Shown: positions 43,728 through 53,596, counted from the stretch's first letter. The stretch is 64,000 bases of DNA from Chryseobacterium sp. ISL-6 (GCF_018613715.1 NZ_JAGGPT010000003.1:177557-241556), one strand, 5' to 3'. Notes: generated by a model from the letters alone, not told the origin. Numbers and translations are program-made.

Positions 43728-43894
43728 GATTTCTTTCTAATTAAAGTTAAACATCAATAATCCTGTGATTATTACTGATCAAATATGAAAGAAATTATAT
43801 CCTACATGAGCCTGTTTTTAGGTTTTGTGTATGCAAATATAATGCAAATAGTGGATTAAACAGAAAAACATTTTAATCAAAAATCAAAAATCCG

Positions 43895-43902
43895 TAACTT
43901 TG
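43895..43902 (+). promoter_or_regulatory. Candidate -7 element (TAACTTTG) for hpt-adk-obgE
   Basis: Exact TAnnTTTG match 19 bp before the hpt start, with T-rich sequence at the -33 spacing. Confidence 0.55.
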
Positions 43903-43921
43903 CCAACTACTAAAAATTTTT

Positions 43922-44476
43922 ATGGAAAGCATTAAAGTTCACGACAAAACTTTTGTTCCTTATTTAAAGGACGCCGAAATTCAGGAAATAGTAAAAGCAA
44001 CAGCGCTAAAAATTTATGAAGATTACAAAGATGAAGTTCCTGTCTTCATAGGGGTTTTGAACGGAGTTATCATGTTCTTCTCAGACCTTTTAAAGCATTA
44101 CCCGGGAAACTGTGAGATTGCTTTTATTCAAATGAGTTCTTATGCAGGAACAGAATCTACAGGAATCGTTTATCAGAAAATGGAATTAACGAAAGACGTT
44201 AAAGACCGTCACATCATTCTTGTAGAAGACATCGTAGATACAGGAAACACAGTTGAAAGTCTTTTCAAATATTTCAAAGAAACACAACGTCCAAAATCTG
44301 TAAAACTGGCGTCTTTCTTATTAAAACCTGAGGTTTATAAAAAAGATTTCAAGCTGGATTATATTGGAAAAGAAATTCCAAACAAATTTGTTCTTGGTTA
44401 TGGATTAGATTACGATGAATTGGGAAGAAATCTTTCGAATTTGTATCAATTAGAAGAGGGAAAAATCAACCATTAA
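43922..44476 (+). CDS. hpt: Hypoxanthine phosphoribosyltransferase
   Basis: A 184-residue purine-salvage enzyme. The PRPP-binding motif ILVEDIVDTGNT and the loop segment IQMSSYAG are classic. The C-terminal FVLGYGLDYDE is the purine-contact region. It heads a purine/nucleotide cluster with adk and obgE, all co-directional (43 and 65 bp gaps). Confidence 0.95.
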   Translation: MESIKVHDKTFVPYLKDAEIQEIVKATALKIYEDYKDEVPVFIGVLNGVIMFFSDLLKHYPGNCEIAFIQMSSYAGTESTGIVYQKMELTKDVKDRHIILVEDIVDTGNTVESLFKYFKETQRPKSVKLASFLLKPEVYKKDFKLDYIGKEIPNKFVLGYGLDYDELGRNLSNLYQLEEGKINH

Positions 44477-44519
44477 TTTCAAATCTGAAATTTAAATTTA
44501 AATATCTAATTAAATAAAA

Positions 44520-45098
44520 ATGATAAACATTGTTCTGTTCGGGCCTCCAGGAAGTGGAAAAGGAACACAAGCTCAAAATCTCATCGAAAAATTTAATCTA
44601 AAGCAAATCTCAACAGGTGATCTTTTCAGATTCAATATGAAAAATGACACTGAATTAGGAAAATTAGCTAAATCTTACATCGATAAGGGAGAATTGGTTC
44701 CAGATCAGGTAACAATTGATATGCTGATAGACGAATTAAGAAAACCGACAGATGCGGCAGGATTTATTTTCGATGGATACCCAAGAACTGCTGTACAAAC
44801 AGAGGCTTTGGAAAAAATCGTTAAAGAAGAGCTGAATGATGACATCGATGTTTGTCTTTCATTGATCGTAGAAGATACAATTTTGGTTGAGAGATTACTG
44901 AAAAGAGGAGAAACAAGTGGTAGAACCGACGACAGTAATGAAGAGATCATCCAAAACAGAATTAAAGAATACTATACGAAAACAGCTGAAGTAGCTGAAT
45001 TGTACAAGCAACAAGGTAAATATGTAGAGGTAAATGGAGTTGGCGAAATCAACGAAATTTCTGAAAAGTTGTTCGCTGAAGTAGAAAAAATAAAATAA
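44520..45098 (+). CDS. adk: Adenylate kinase
   Basis: A 192-residue kinase with the P-loop GPPGSGKGT (8-16), a GYPRT motif in FDGYPRT, the STGDLFR AMP-binding segment, and a short LID (GRTDDSNEEI). The short LID without the zinc cysteines is usual in Bacteroidetes and Gram-negative enzymes. It equilibrates AMP, ADP and ATP. It follows hpt and precedes obgE. Confidence 0.97.
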   Translation: MINIVLFGPPGSGKGTQAQNLIEKFNLKQISTGDLFRFNMKNDTELGKLAKSYIDKGELVPDQVTIDMLIDELRKPTDAAGFIFDGYPRTAVQTEALEKIVKEELNDDIDVCLSLIVEDTILVERLLKRGETSGRTDDSNEEIIQNRIKEYYTKTAEVAELYKQQGKYVEVNGVGEINEISEKLFAEVEKIK

Positions 45099-45112
45099 TC
45101 GGGATTCGGGGG

Positions 45113-45137
45113 ACGGGATGAGAGTTTCCTATCCCGT
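45113..45137. repeat. Small palindrome in the adk-obgE gap
   Basis: ACGGGAT (45113-45119) pairs with ATCCCGT (45131-45137). The surrounding direct repetition ACTCGCAACTCGTAAC looks like inserted dispersed sequence. Confidence 0.5.
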
Positions 45138-45163
45138 AACTCGCAACTCGTAACAAATAATAT

Positions 45164-46147
45164 ATGTCTAATTTTGTAGATTACGTAAAGATTCATTGTA
45201 AAAGCGGCCATGGTGGTGCAGGTTCTGCCCATCTTCGTCGTGAAAAATACATTCCTAAAGGTGGACCTGATGGTGGAGACGGAGGTCGAGGCGGTCATGT
45301 TATCATGAAAGGGAATGCTCAGGAATGGACTTTACTTCCACTTCGTTATACCCGTCATGTAAAAGCAGAACGTGGTGAAAACGGAGGAAAAAACCAGCTT
45401 ACAGGAGGTTATGGAGCTGATGTTTATATTGAGGTTCCTATTGGAACCATTGCCAAGAATGAAGAAGGTGAGATCATTGGTGAAATTTTAGAAGACGGAC
45501 AGGAAATCATTCTGATGGAAGGAGGAAAAGGAGGTATGGGAAATGAATTCTTTAAATCTTCTACCAACCAGACTCCAAGATTTGCACAACCGGGAATGGA
45601 TGGTCAGGAAGGCTTTGTTGTTTTTGAACTTAAGATTTTAGCCGATGTGGGTCTTGTAGGTTTCCCTAACGCTGGAAAGTCTACTCTTTTGGCTTCTGTT
45701 TCTGCAGCGAAACCTAAAATTGCAAATTATGCATTTACTACTTTAACTCCTAACTTAGGGATCGTTGATTACAGAAATTACAAATCTTTTGTAATGGCTG
45801 ATATTCCGGGAATTATTGAAGGTGCTGCTGAAGGAAAAGGTCTTGGTCATCGATTTTTAAGACATATTGAAAGAAATTCAATCTTATTATTCATTATTCC
45901 GGCTGACTCTGAGGATCATTTCCAAGAGTTTAAAATTCTGGAAAATGAACTGAAAGAATATAATCCTGAATTGCTGGATAAAGATTTCATTGTTTCCGTT
46001 TCAAAATCAGATCTACTTGATGATGAACTTAAAAAAGAGATCTCCGCCGAATTTCCAGAAAACAGACAACCCATATTTTTCTCTGGGGTAACCGGAGAGA
46101 ATCTTATGGAATTGAAGGATGCGATCTGGAAGAAATTGCATGGATAA
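45164..46147 (+). CDS. obgE: GTPase ObgE/CgtA
   Basis: A 327-residue ribosome-associated GTPase. The Gly-rich Obg fold (about 1-158, e.g. [14 protein letters not shown]) precedes the G domain with P-loop GFPNAGKST (166-174), ADIPGI and SKSDLLD. The C-terminal OCT domain is absent, as in many Bacteroidetes. Acts in ribosome assembly and stress control. Terminator-like hairpin at 46180-46200. Confidence 0.96.
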   Translation: MSNFVDYVKIHCKSGHGGAGSAHLRREKYIPKGGPDGGDGGRGGHVIMKGNAQEWTLLPLRYTRHVKAERGENGGKNQLTGGYGADVYIEVPIGTIAKNEEGEIIGEILEDGQEIILMEGGKGGMGNEFFKSSTNQTPRFAQPGMDGQEGFVVFELKILADVGLVGFPNAGKSTLLASVSAAKPKIANYAFTTLTPNLGIVDYRNYKSFVMADIPGIIEGAAEGKGLGHRFLRHIERNSILLFIIPADSEDHFQEFKILENELKEYNPELLDKDFIVSVSKSDLLDDELKKEISAEFPENRQPIFFSGVTGENLMELKDAIWKKLHG

Positions 46148-46179
46148 AACTATTTAAGTCTTTATAAAAAATTATTAAT

Positions 46180-46200
46180 AGAGTGCATTTTGTGTACTCT
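46180..46200 (+). terminator. Hairpin terminator after obgE
   Basis: AGAGTGCA pairs with TGTACTCT, with one G-T pair, and is followed by an AT-rich tract. Confidence 0.6.
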
Positions 46201-46732
46201 ATTATTATATCTATCATTTGCTAAAGAGAAATTTAGACCCAAAATCTTTCTTCTATGCAGGAGGACTTGTAGAATATCCTTTATCTCCAAAAGTTGCTTT
46301 GCAAGGGGAGTTACTTTATACCCAGATTGGAGGAAAAATGAGTAAAGAGGCCGTTCACATTCCTGATAGCCGAGTAATTAATTTTGAAAACACTCGTTAT
46401 AACCTTCGATTTTCTCAAATTCAGGTTCCTGTTTCCATAAAATACAGTATCATTCCCCAGTTTTCTGCATCTGTTGGAATGAACATCGCATTTAATTTGT
46501 CTTCAAAAGTAAAAACAACATTCCTGGGTACAGATCTGTACGATTATGAAGGAATTAAAACACTGAACCTTTACCCCTTTTTAGGTGCGGAATACAAGTT
46601 CAATAAAAAATTCTTTGTAGATGCCCAATATAATTTCAATTTTACCAAAATAAATACAGCTAACGGACTTCCCGTTAAAGCAGGTTTTCTACAGACGGTG
46701 TAGGTTATCGTTTTAAATAAATCTCAGGATAA
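46182..46732 (+). pseudogene. Remnant of an outer-membrane beta-barrel (PorT-like) gene
   Basis: The frame starting near 46182 encodes barrel-type strands (KVALQGELLYTQIGG, FLGAEYKFNKKFFVDAQYNF) over about 160 residues. There is no signal peptide and no start codon except a TTG at 46218 in mid-strand, so the N-terminus is missing. The frame ends in LQTV-stop, but a shifted frame over the same bases continues as DGVGYRFK-stop, the usual barrel C-terminus. This indicates a frameshift near 46690-46700. The gene looks truncated at both ends and non-functional. Confidence 0.6.
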
Positions 46733-46775
46733 ATCAGCAATAATAGGTAAAATAATGTACTTAAATTATTTTACC

Positions 46776-46783
46776 TACCTTTG
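46776..46783 (+). promoter_or_regulatory. Candidate -7 element (TACCTTTG) for the RhlE-like helicase
   Basis: Exact TAnnTTTG match 135 bp before the helicase start. It implies a leader of about 130 nt. Confidence 0.6.
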
Positions 46784-46918
46784 CATTATATTTCGCGGCA
46801 TTCTCAGCCCTTTCAGTAATTAATTTTACTTAAAAATTCTGTTAATCTTTTTAGCAGATTCGCTAAAAATGATGAAGTATACTACTTCGACCGCATTATT
46901 TTTAATACGCAATATATT
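46784..46918 (+). promoter_or_regulatory. Long 5' leader of the helicase gene, possibly structured
   Basis: About 135 nt without an ORF between a consensus promoter and a TTG start. It contains a GAAGTA-TAC-TACTTC palindrome near 46873. Long structured leaders are common on cold-shock helicase genes; that is the analogy used here. Confidence 0.4.
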
Positions 46919-48181
46919 TTGTTATTTACAGACTTAAAAATTATCAAGCCCATTTTAGATGCGCTTCAACAGGAAGGTTATGAAAAACCAACTCCTATAC
47001 AACAAAAAGCTATTCCTTCTATTTTAGAGAAAAAAGATCTGCTAGGAACAGCACAAACAGGAACAGGTAAAACAGCAGCTTTTGCTATTCCTATTTTACA
47101 AAATCTTTCAGAACGTCCAAAAAGCAATCAGATCAAAGCCCTAATTCTAACACCTACGAGAGAATTGGCAATACAGATCGAAGAAAGTTTTAGCGCTTAT
47201 GGAAGAAATCTTCCTTTAAGAAAATTAGTAATTTTCGGAGGGGTTAAACAAGGTTCACAAGAAGCTGCATTAAGAAAAGGAGTTGATATCCTGGTTGCAA
47301 CACCCGGAAGATTACTTGACTTTATTGCTCAGGGAATTATCAGTCTTAAAAATCTTGAGATCTTCGTTCTTGACGAAGCTGACAGAATGCTGGATATGGG
47401 TTTCGTACATGATGTAAAAAGAATTATAAAGCTTTTACCTCAAAGAAGACAAACTTTATTTTTCTCTGCTACAATGCCACCTGAAATACAGAAATTGGCA
47501 AGTTCTATCCTGAATAATCCGGTACAAGTTGAAGTAACGCCAGTTTCTTCAACAGCAGAGACCATTAAACAATCTGTTTATTTTGTTCAGAAAGACGATA
47601 AATTAGGATTACTTACACATATCTTAAATGACCATATCTCCGAATCTGTTTTGGTTTTCTCAAGAACAAAACATGGTGCGGATAAAATTGCCAGAACTCT
47701 TCAGAAAAGTAATATCTCTGCAGAGGCTATCCACGGAAATAAATCTCAAAATGCACGTCAAAATGCTTTGAGCAATTTTAAATCCGGAAAAACCAGAGTT
47801 TTAGTTGCTACAGATATTGCAGCAAGAGGAATTGATATAGACGAATTAAAATATGTTATCAACTACGAACTTTCTGATGTTGCCGAAACCTATGTTCATA
47901 GAATCGGAAGAACGGGAAGAGCAGGTGCTGAGGGAACTTCAATCTCTTTCGTAGATGGTTTAGATTTGTTGAACTTAAGAGATACCGAAAAATTAATCGG
48001 AATAAAGATCCCGGTGATTAAAGATCATCCGTTTCATACAGAGAATCTGGTAGCACAAAAAAGGGATTCCAATAACAAGCCAATGAATGGCAATGCTGGT
48101 TCCGGAAGACCAAAACCTGCTCAAAGAAAAGATGCCGGCACGAAAAAGCCAAAGAATAAGAGTTTCTTTAGAAAAAAATAA
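46919..48181 (+). CDS. DEAD-box RNA helicase, RhlE-like
   Basis: A 420-residue helicase. Q-motif (TPIQQKAIP), Walker [13 protein letters not shown] in [13 protein letters not shown] in FSATMPPE and the [10 protein letters not shown] motif VI are present. A basic Lys/Arg tail (about 375-420) is typical of RhlE. The start is a TTG giving MLFTDLKII; homologues begin at this point. It is probably involved in RNA remodelling at low temperature or in ribosome assembly. Confidence 0.93.
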   Translation: MLFTDLKIIKPILDALQQEGYEKPTPIQQKAIPSILEKKDLLGTAQTGTGKTAAFAIPILQNLSERPKSNQIKALILTPTRELAIQIEESFSAYGRNLPLRKLVIFGGVKQGSQEAALRKGVDILVATPGRLLDFIAQGIISLKNLEIFVLDEADRMLDMGFVHDVKRIIKLLPQRRQTLFFSATMPPEIQKLASSILNNPVQVEVTPVSSTAETIKQSVYFVQKDDKLGLLTHILNDHISESVLVFSRTKHGADKIARTLQKSNISAEAIHGNKSQNARQNALSNFKSGKTRVLVATDIAARGIDIDELKYVINYELSDVAETYVHRIGRTGRAGAEGTSISFVDGLDLLNLRDTEKLIGIKIPVIKDHPFHTENLVAQKRDSNNKPMNGNAGSGRPKPAQRKDAGTKKPKNKSFFRKK

Positions 48182-48182
48182 T

Positions 48183-48219
48183 AAAAAAATCCTTCTCAGT
48201 ACTGAGAAGGATTTTTTTT
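48183..48219. terminator. Strong bidirectional terminator
   Basis: A perfect palindrome (48189-48212, arms ATCCTTCTCAGT and ACTGAGAAGGAT) is flanked by A7 and T8. It serves both the helicase and the tatD gene. Confidence 0.9.
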
Positions 48220-48236
48220 ACTATAAAACAGGTCAG

Positions 48237-48998
48237 CTATTTAAACATTTTTTTTGCATTCTCCGTTGTAATTCTACTTATTTCAGGGAAGTCTTTGTTA
48301 TAGATATTAACCAATTTACCAACCACAAGATCAAGATATGAACTTTCATTTCTTTTTCCCCGATGAGGAACGGGAGCTAAATACGGAGAATCTGTTTCTA
48401 AAACGATTTTATCCAATGGGATCTCATGCAAAAATTGATCAATCTTTCCATTTTTAAAGGTTACTACTCCACCGATCCCTAAAATAAAATTGAGGTCTAT
48501 CGCACGTTTTGCCTGCTCTAGATTACCGGAAAAGCAATGAAAGATCCCCCGAAGTTTCGGATGTCTTTTTCTTTCCAGAACTTCAAAAGTTTCATCAAAG
48601 CTTTCTCTTGTATGAATTACGATTGGTAAATCCATTTCAATAGCCCAATCGATCTGTTGTTCGAAAGTCTTAATCTGAATATCTAAAGTCGTTTTATCCC
48701 AATATAAATCTATTCCGATTTCTCCGATAGCAGGAAAATGTCTTTGATCAAGATAATTTTTTACGATCTTCAATTCATTTTCCCAAGATTCTGGTTTTAC
48801 ATAACAAGGATGCAAACCCATCATTGAAAAGATCTGGCCGGGATATTCGCTTTCCAAATGGAGCATCTTTTCATGAGATTCAGAATCGATGGCTGGAAGA
48901 TAAAATTCAGTTATCCCTTTATCAAAAGCTCTTTGGATTGCCTCTTTTCTATCTTCATCAAATTCTTCAGCGTATAAGTGTGTATGTGTATCAATCAT
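48237..48998 (-). CDS. TatD-family metal-dependent hydrolase
   Basis: A 253-residue TIM-barrel hydrolase. Metal ligands are in IDTHTHLY (H4, H6), GEIGIDLYW (Glu), VIHTRES (His), GIFHCFSG (His) and ETDSPYLAP (Asp). TatD enzymes act as 3'-5' exonucleases or D-aminoacyl-tRNA-related deacylases. It starts 3 bp after the DUF4269 stop, so they are likely co-transcribed. Confidence 0.95.
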   Translation of the reverse strand: MIDTHTHLYAEEFDEDRKEAIQRAFDKGITEFYLPAIDSESHEKMLHLESEYPGQIFSMMGLHPCYVKPESWENELKIVKNYLDQRHFPAIGEIGIDLYWDKTTLDIQIKTFEQQIDWAIEMDLPIVIHTRESFDETFEVLERKRHPKLRGIFHCFSGNLEQAKRAIDLNFILGIGGVVTFKNGKIDQFLHEIPLDKIVLETDSPYLAPVPHRGKRNESSYLDLVVGKLVNIYNKDFPEISRITTENAKKMFK

Positions 48999-49001
48999 TT
49001 T

Positions 49002-49532
49002 CTAAAATTTTAATAGATCTTCATAAGGGTTTTCCAGATTCATCAGTAAACCAAAAGCTGGTTCTGTCTTGATCCCTTTCTTTTTTAATTCTATTATCTG
49101 CTGTTTAAATGTTTCTCCTTTCTCACGTAGTATGTTGTATTCAGCAATCATATGTCTGTAAGCATTTTGTTTTATTGTCGGCTTATTTTGTCCAAAAATC
49201 TCTATGGGAAATTCATCAAGCATAAAGTTTAAAACAATACTTTTTTCTCCATTTACAGTTACTTTTTCAACCTTAACATCTACTTCCAAAGGAATTAGCC
49301 TGCTAAACATTATTTCGTTCAAAAAATCTTCTTCAAATCTAAGATCTACCTCACAGATAATATCTAAATCACTGCCCTCAACATCAATTTCAATTGGAAC
49401 TGTTCCCGCTAAAATCGGAGAATAATTTTTAAGCTTTTCAAAAACTTTATATTTCGTAAGAACTTCATAAGCTCTTTGCTGTTTCTGATTCCCACTTTCC
49501 AAATAATCTATTTTTGTAAAGTCTATCATCAT
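49002..49532 (-). CDS. DUF4269-family protein (nucleotidyltransferase-fold)
   Basis: A 176-residue soluble protein. The central GTVPIEIDVEGSDLDIICE looks like the GS-x10-DxD metal motif of a polymerase-beta-like nucleotidyltransferase. Family of unknown function. It lies between a GSCFA protein (3 bp upstream) and TatD (3 bp downstream), so the three are one transcript. Confidence 0.75.
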   Translation of the reverse strand: MMIDFTKIDYLESGNQKQQRAYEVLTKYKVFEKLKNYSPILAGTVPIEIDVEGSDLDIICEVDLRFEEDFLNEIMFSRLIPLEVDVKVEKVTVNGEKSIVLNFMLDEFPIEIFGQNKPTIKQNAYRHMIAEYNILREKGETFKQQIIELKKKGIKTEPAFGLLMNLENPYEDLLKF

Positions 49533-49535
49533 CAG

Positions 49536-50486
49536 CTAGAATATTTTATGTTTTACTTTCTTTTGTTGATTGTCGATCTTTTGTTTTAATTTCTCTTTAA
49601 AATCAAGATATTTAGGATCTTTCTCATCTTCTGTTTTATGTTGTAAAGCTTTATTAATTTTAAAATTCTCTTTAATAAATTCTTTAGTATTCTCTGAGAA
49701 ATAAGCAGATCCAAACCTGTCAAAAATATACTGGATAGCCTGAGCATTAGGATGGATCATATCCTCTTTATAGAAACGATAATCCCGTAAATCATCCATC
49801 ACAATCTCATAAATTGGCAGATAATGGCAATTTTCAATCACCGAAATAGCTTCATGAACAGCGGTGATCAATTTTGATTTGCTAAGTTGGTTTTCCACCA
49901 TTCCATCTTTGGTATGCCGAACAGGAGATACCGTAAACAGGATCTGTACATTTTCTTTACAGATATCTTTGAGACTTAGAATCGTATTATAAATTGAATC
50001 TGTAATTTCCTGGTGGGTCAGCAATCTTTTCTCAAAGAATTTCTGTGGTATCTTATGACAGTTGGCTACAAGCTTTTTCTTTGGCTGAAATTCATAGATA
50101 AATGAGGTTCCATAGGTTATAATAACCCAATTCGCATCTTGTAGAAAAAGATTTCCTTCTTCTATTTTGCTATTAATTTTATCCAGTGTCTGATGAATAT
50201 ACCGTGTATCAAAACTGCTATGGTGATCAAGAGAAATATATTCTTCGTTAAAGGTGATTAAATCCTCCTCAATATAAAAGTCTGAGTCATGAAGCCTTTG
50301 TATGGCATTGTTAATAGAAAACGGGTTAAAAACAGTCCCAAACGGATTATTAGCTGTCTGAATCTGTCCTTGCTGAAGCAGATCTGACATCTCTGAAGCA
50401 AAACAAGAACCTATTGAAAATATTTTATCTTCAACTTCGATCTTATTCTCTGACTCATTGATGTTAACTTCAGTTCTGAATTTCAT
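49536..50486 (-). CDS. GSCFA-domain protein
   Basis: A 316-residue protein with the family signature GSCFA at about residues 27-31 (KIFSIGSCFASEM). A later conserved YGTSFIYEF segment and DDLRDYRFYKEDMIHPNAQA form the SGNH-hydrolase-like pattern, with D and H in the last motif. The family is Bacteroidetes-wide and is probably a hydrolase acting on an unknown substrate. First gene of the three-gene transcript. Confidence 0.9.
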   Translation of the reverse strand: MKFRTEVNINESENKIEVEDKIFSIGSCFASEMSDLLQQGQIQTANNPFGTVFNPFSINNAIQRLHDSDFYIEEDLITFNEEYISLDHHSSFDTRYIHQTLDKINSKIEEGNLFLQDANWVIITYGTSFIYEFQPKKKLVANCHKIPQKFFEKRLLTHQEITDSIYNTILSLKDICKENVQILFTVSPVRHTKDGMVENQLSKSKLITAVHEAISVIENCHYLPIYEIVMDDLRDYRFYKEDMIHPNAQAIQYIFDRFGSAYFSENTKEFIKENFKINKALQHKTEDEKDPKYLDFKEKLKQKIDNQQKKVKHKIF

Positions 50487-50594
50487 ATATGGGTATAAGG
50501 TAGCAGCAATAAGGTTTTAGATAATTTGTAGCAGGAAATAGGTAATATATTCTTGAATTTTTTGCCACCTTCTATCAATAATCTATTATCTGTT

Positions 50595-51566
50595 CTAACT
50601 TTCTCTTCTCAACAAATAATTCGCTAGCTCTATAAAAGGTTTTTTCTTTTCTTCCGGAATATTAATCTTCTGAAGATAGCTCTGACCTATCTCATTATGT
50701 TTTTGAATTAAACGCAATGCCTTTTCATCAACTTTGGTTCTTCTGAAAATTTTCTCCACTCCATAAACCTTATCAATATTATCGGTCTTTTTAGAATACC
50801 AATGATCAAGTTCTCTTCTTTCTTCATCAGTGGCATGTTCTCTCGCCATTAAATAAAGAACCGTTTTTTTGTTTTCATAAATATCACCAGCATGTTTTTT
50901 CCCAAACTGTGCCTGATCTCCAAATACATCTAAATAATCATCCATGATCTGGAATGCAATTCCGATATGTTTCCCAAAATTGAAAATAGATTTTGCATCT
51001 TTAAAATTAGCCTTGGCAATCAGAGCTCCTATCTCAAAAGAAGAGGCACTTAAAACACCTGTTTTATAAGTAATCATTCTGATATAATCATCAAAAGTCA
51101 CATCTTCCTGAGTCTCAAAGTTGATATCATATTGCTGACCTTCACATAGCAAAAGTCCGGTATGCGTAAATATTCTGATACAAGCTTTAAAAATTTCCGG
51201 CTCCAGATCTTCAAAGAACTTGTATGCTTTTAACATCAGTCCATCTCCGGAAAGAATTCCCACATTAATTCCGTGTAAAGTATGAATGGTAGGTTTATTT
51301 CTTCGCAATGGAGCTTCATCCATAATATCATCATGGATCAAAGTAAAATTATGGAAAAACTCGATCGCTAATGCGGGCTTAATCGCCTGCTTAAGATCAC
51401 CTCCGAACAAATCACAAGCCATTAAAACCATAATAGGACGTAAACGCTTTCCACCATGGGAGATGATGTAGTTCATCGGATCGTATAATTCCGTAGGCTT
51501 ATCTTTAAAAGTGTATTTGGTAATGGCATCAGCAACAAGCTGTTGGTAGGTGTCTAAAAATTCCAT
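50595..51566 (-). CDS. Long-chain polyprenyl diphosphate synthase
   Basis: A 323-residue trans-prenyltransferase. First aspartate-rich motif HDDIMDEAPLRR (D79, D80, D83), second motif MDDYLDVFG at about 207-211, and GGKRLRP at 38-44 are all present. It extends FPP/GGPP to the side chain of menaquinone. Gene in one direction with pitA, but separated by a terminator at 51620-51645. Exact chain length cannot be read from the sequence. Confidence 0.93.
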   Translation of the reverse strand: MEFLDTYQQLVADAITKYTFKDKPTELYDPMNYIISHGGKRLRPIMVLMACDLFGGDLKQAIKPALAIEFFHNFTLIHDDIMDEAPLRRNKPTIHTLHGINVGILSGDGLMLKAYKFFEDLEPEIFKACIRIFTHTGLLLCEGQQYDINFETQEDVTFDDYIRMITYKTGVLSASSFEIGALIAKANFKDAKSIFNFGKHIGIAFQIMDDYLDVFGDQAQFGKKHAGDIYENKKTVLYLMAREHATDEERRELDHWYSKKTDNIDKVYGVEKIFRRTKVDEKALRLIQKHNEIGQSYLQKINIPEEKKKPFIELANYLLRRES

Positions 51567-51619
51567 AAAATCCTATAATTTCAACAAAAATACAATTTTT
51601 CAAGTCTTTATAAAACAAA

Positions 51620-51645
51620 AAACTTTGCCCATTTGGACAAAGTTT
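51620..51645 (-). terminator. Hairpin terminator after the PiT transporter gene
   Basis: AAACTTTG pairs with CAAAGTTT. A T-rich stretch follows on the minus strand. Confidence 0.65.
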
Positions 51646-51668
51646 AATATTATTATTTAAAATTCTAT

Positions 51669-52811
51669 TTAAGAAAGAAAAGCAACCAAAAGGTAGGTAA
51701 TTCCTGCTACAATAGCTGAAATAGGAATTGTTAATACCCAAGCCCAAAGTAAGCTTACAGTAATTCCCCATCTTACGGCAGAGATTCTTTTCGTTAGTCC
51801 AACACCGATAATAGAACCTGTAATTGTATGCGTTGTAGAAACAGGAATACTCAACTGGTCTGTAATAAATAAAGTAATAGCTCCTGCTGTTTCAGCACTT
51901 ACACCTTCTAATGGGGTTACTTTAGTAATTTTAGTTCCCATTGTTTTGATGATCTTCCAACCACCGCTCATAGTTCCCAGACCAATAGCCAGGAAGGATA
52001 CCAAAGGAACCCAAAGATAATGCTGAGCAAAATAATCAAAACGTCCAGCAGATGGTATGTTTAGATAAACAGGATCATGTAACATTTCCACATGATAATA
52101 AATCAAGGCCGCTCCAATAATTCCCATTACTTTTTGTGCATCATTCAAACCGTGTCCAACACTAAAAAGTGCTGAAGAAACAAGCTGTAATCTTTTAAAA
52201 GATTTGTCTGCTTTGTATGGGTTTGATCTTTTATATAAATGAACAATAATTAATGTAATAATAATTGAGATTACCATCCCTATAATTGGTGCCATGAAAA
52301 TAAACAGGAAAATAGGAATTACTTTATCAAATTTCACCACACTTTGTGTAGTTAATTGATGAAAAGCCTGTTTTAATGTTTCAAATGTTCCTAGGCTAGG
52401 TTGTGTTGCTACCACATCGTGATAATCCAACATAAAAGCATGCATCAAAGCTGCTCCTAAAAACCCGCCAATTAAAGTATGAGATGAAGATGATGGAATA
52501 CCAAACCACCAAGTTAAAAGATTCCAGGCAATTGCCGCAACAAGACCTGAAAATATAACCTCAAGGGTAATAAAATTTTCATTAACAGTTTTGGCAATGG
52601 TATTTCCTATTCTAAATTCACCTATTACATAGGCTGCTAAAAAGAATGCTGCAAAATTCCAAAGTGCTGCCCAAAGTACCGCCTGAAATGGAGTTAAAAC
52701 TTTCGTAGAAACAATTGTAGCAATTGAATTGGCCGCATCATGAAAACCATTAATATAATCGAAGATTAAAGCTAAAGCAATAATAACCGTAAGTAAAATC
52801 GGAAATTCCAT
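51669..52811 (-). CDS. Inorganic phosphate transporter, PiT family
   Basis: A 380-residue membrane protein with about 10 helices. The two PHO4 signatures are visible: DYINGFHDAANSIATIVSTK and VGHGLNDAQKVMGIIG. Low-affinity phosphate/metal uptake. It is preceded by a DUF47 gene 15 bp upstream; PiT and DUF47 are a well-known pair. Ends at the hairpin at 51620-51645. Confidence 0.93.
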   Translation of the reverse strand: MEFPILLTVIIALALIFDYINGFHDAANSIATIVSTKVLTPFQAVLWAALWNFAAFFLAAYVIGEFRIGNTIAKTVNENFITLEVIFSGLVAAIAWNLLTWWFGIPSSSSHTLIGGFLGAALMHAFMLDYHDVVATQPSLGTFETLKQAFHQLTTQSVVKFDKVIPIFLFIFMAPIIGMVISIIITLIIVHLYKRSNPYKADKSFKRLQLVSSALFSVGHGLNDAQKVMGIIGAALIYYHVEMLHDPVYLNIPSAGRFDYFAQHYLWVPLVSFLAIGLGTMSGGWKIIKTMGTKITKVTPLEGVSAETAGAITLFITDQLSIPVSTTHTITGSIIGVGLTKRISAVRWGITVSLLWAWVLTIPISAIVAGITYLLVAFLS

Positions 52812-52826
52812 TTTTTGTTATATTGT

Positions 52827-53465
52827 TTATGCGTATTTAATCATGATGTTCTCAATAGTATTGGCAACATCTTCTGCTTTATCAGTTACTATTTCAAGAT
52901 AATTAAGTACAGATGATACTTTAATAATATTGATAGCATCATTAGTTTCAAACAACTCTACCATTGAATTGGAAAGCAGATCATCTGCAATATTTTCAAT
53001 AGAGTTTACTTTAATACAAGCTTCTTTTACCTGATCCATATTTTTGAACCCTTTCAGGTTTTTCATGGCGTTCTGAATTTCAAGACATGCTTTATGAATT
53101 AACAGAGAAAAATCTGCATAAGCCTTCATTAAAGGCGATTTGTATAAGAAGATGTATTTTGTAGAAGCGTAGATATAATCAGCGATATCATCTAAACCTG
53201 TTGCCAGTGTATGGATATCTTCACGATCAAAAGGAGTGATAAAGTTTTTTCCAAGCTCTATGAAGATTTCGTGAGTAAGTTCATCATTTTTATGTTCATA
53301 GTCGCTCATTTTCTTCAACATAGAGTCGTCATTAACGTCAAAATCCTTGATTCCGTTGTTGAATTCCTCAGACATTGCAACCAGGTTTTCAGTTACTTTT
53401 TCAAAAAGTACGAAGAAGATTTTATCTTTTGGCTGAAAAGCGTGGAAAATATTTCCAATTCCCAT
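52827..53465 (-). CDS. DUF47 (PhoU-like) protein
   Basis: A 212-residue all-helical protein, with PhoU-like ELTHEIFIELGKNFITPFDREDI and the conserved DDIADYIYAST. It partners with PiT transporters, probably modulating phosphate transport. It lies 15 bp upstream of the PiT gene in the same operon. Confidence 0.93.
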   Translation of the reverse strand: MGIGNIFHAFQPKDKIFFVLFEKVTENLVAMSEEFNNGIKDFDVNDDSMLKKMSDYEHKNDELTHEIFIELGKNFITPFDREDIHTLATGLDDIADYIYASTKYIFLYKSPLMKAYADFSLLIHKACLEIQNAMKNLKGFKNMDQVKEACIKVNSIENIADDLLSNSMVELFETNDAINIIKVSSVLNYLEIVTDKAEDVANTIENIMIKYA

Positions 53466-53576
53466 TTTTAAGTATTTATAATTTCGTCTGCAAATTTCCT
53501 AAAAAAGGACCTTAACAAAAAGCATCTAACGTTAAGTTTTGTTAACATTGGTTTAAGTACTGATTATCAAACAAAA

Positions 53577-53596
53577 AAACCGGCTTTAGCCGGTTT
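53577..53596 (-). terminator. Hairpin terminator after the DeaD-like helicase
   Basis: AAACCGGCT pairs with AGCCGGTTT. A T-run follows on the minus strand. Confidence 0.8.
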
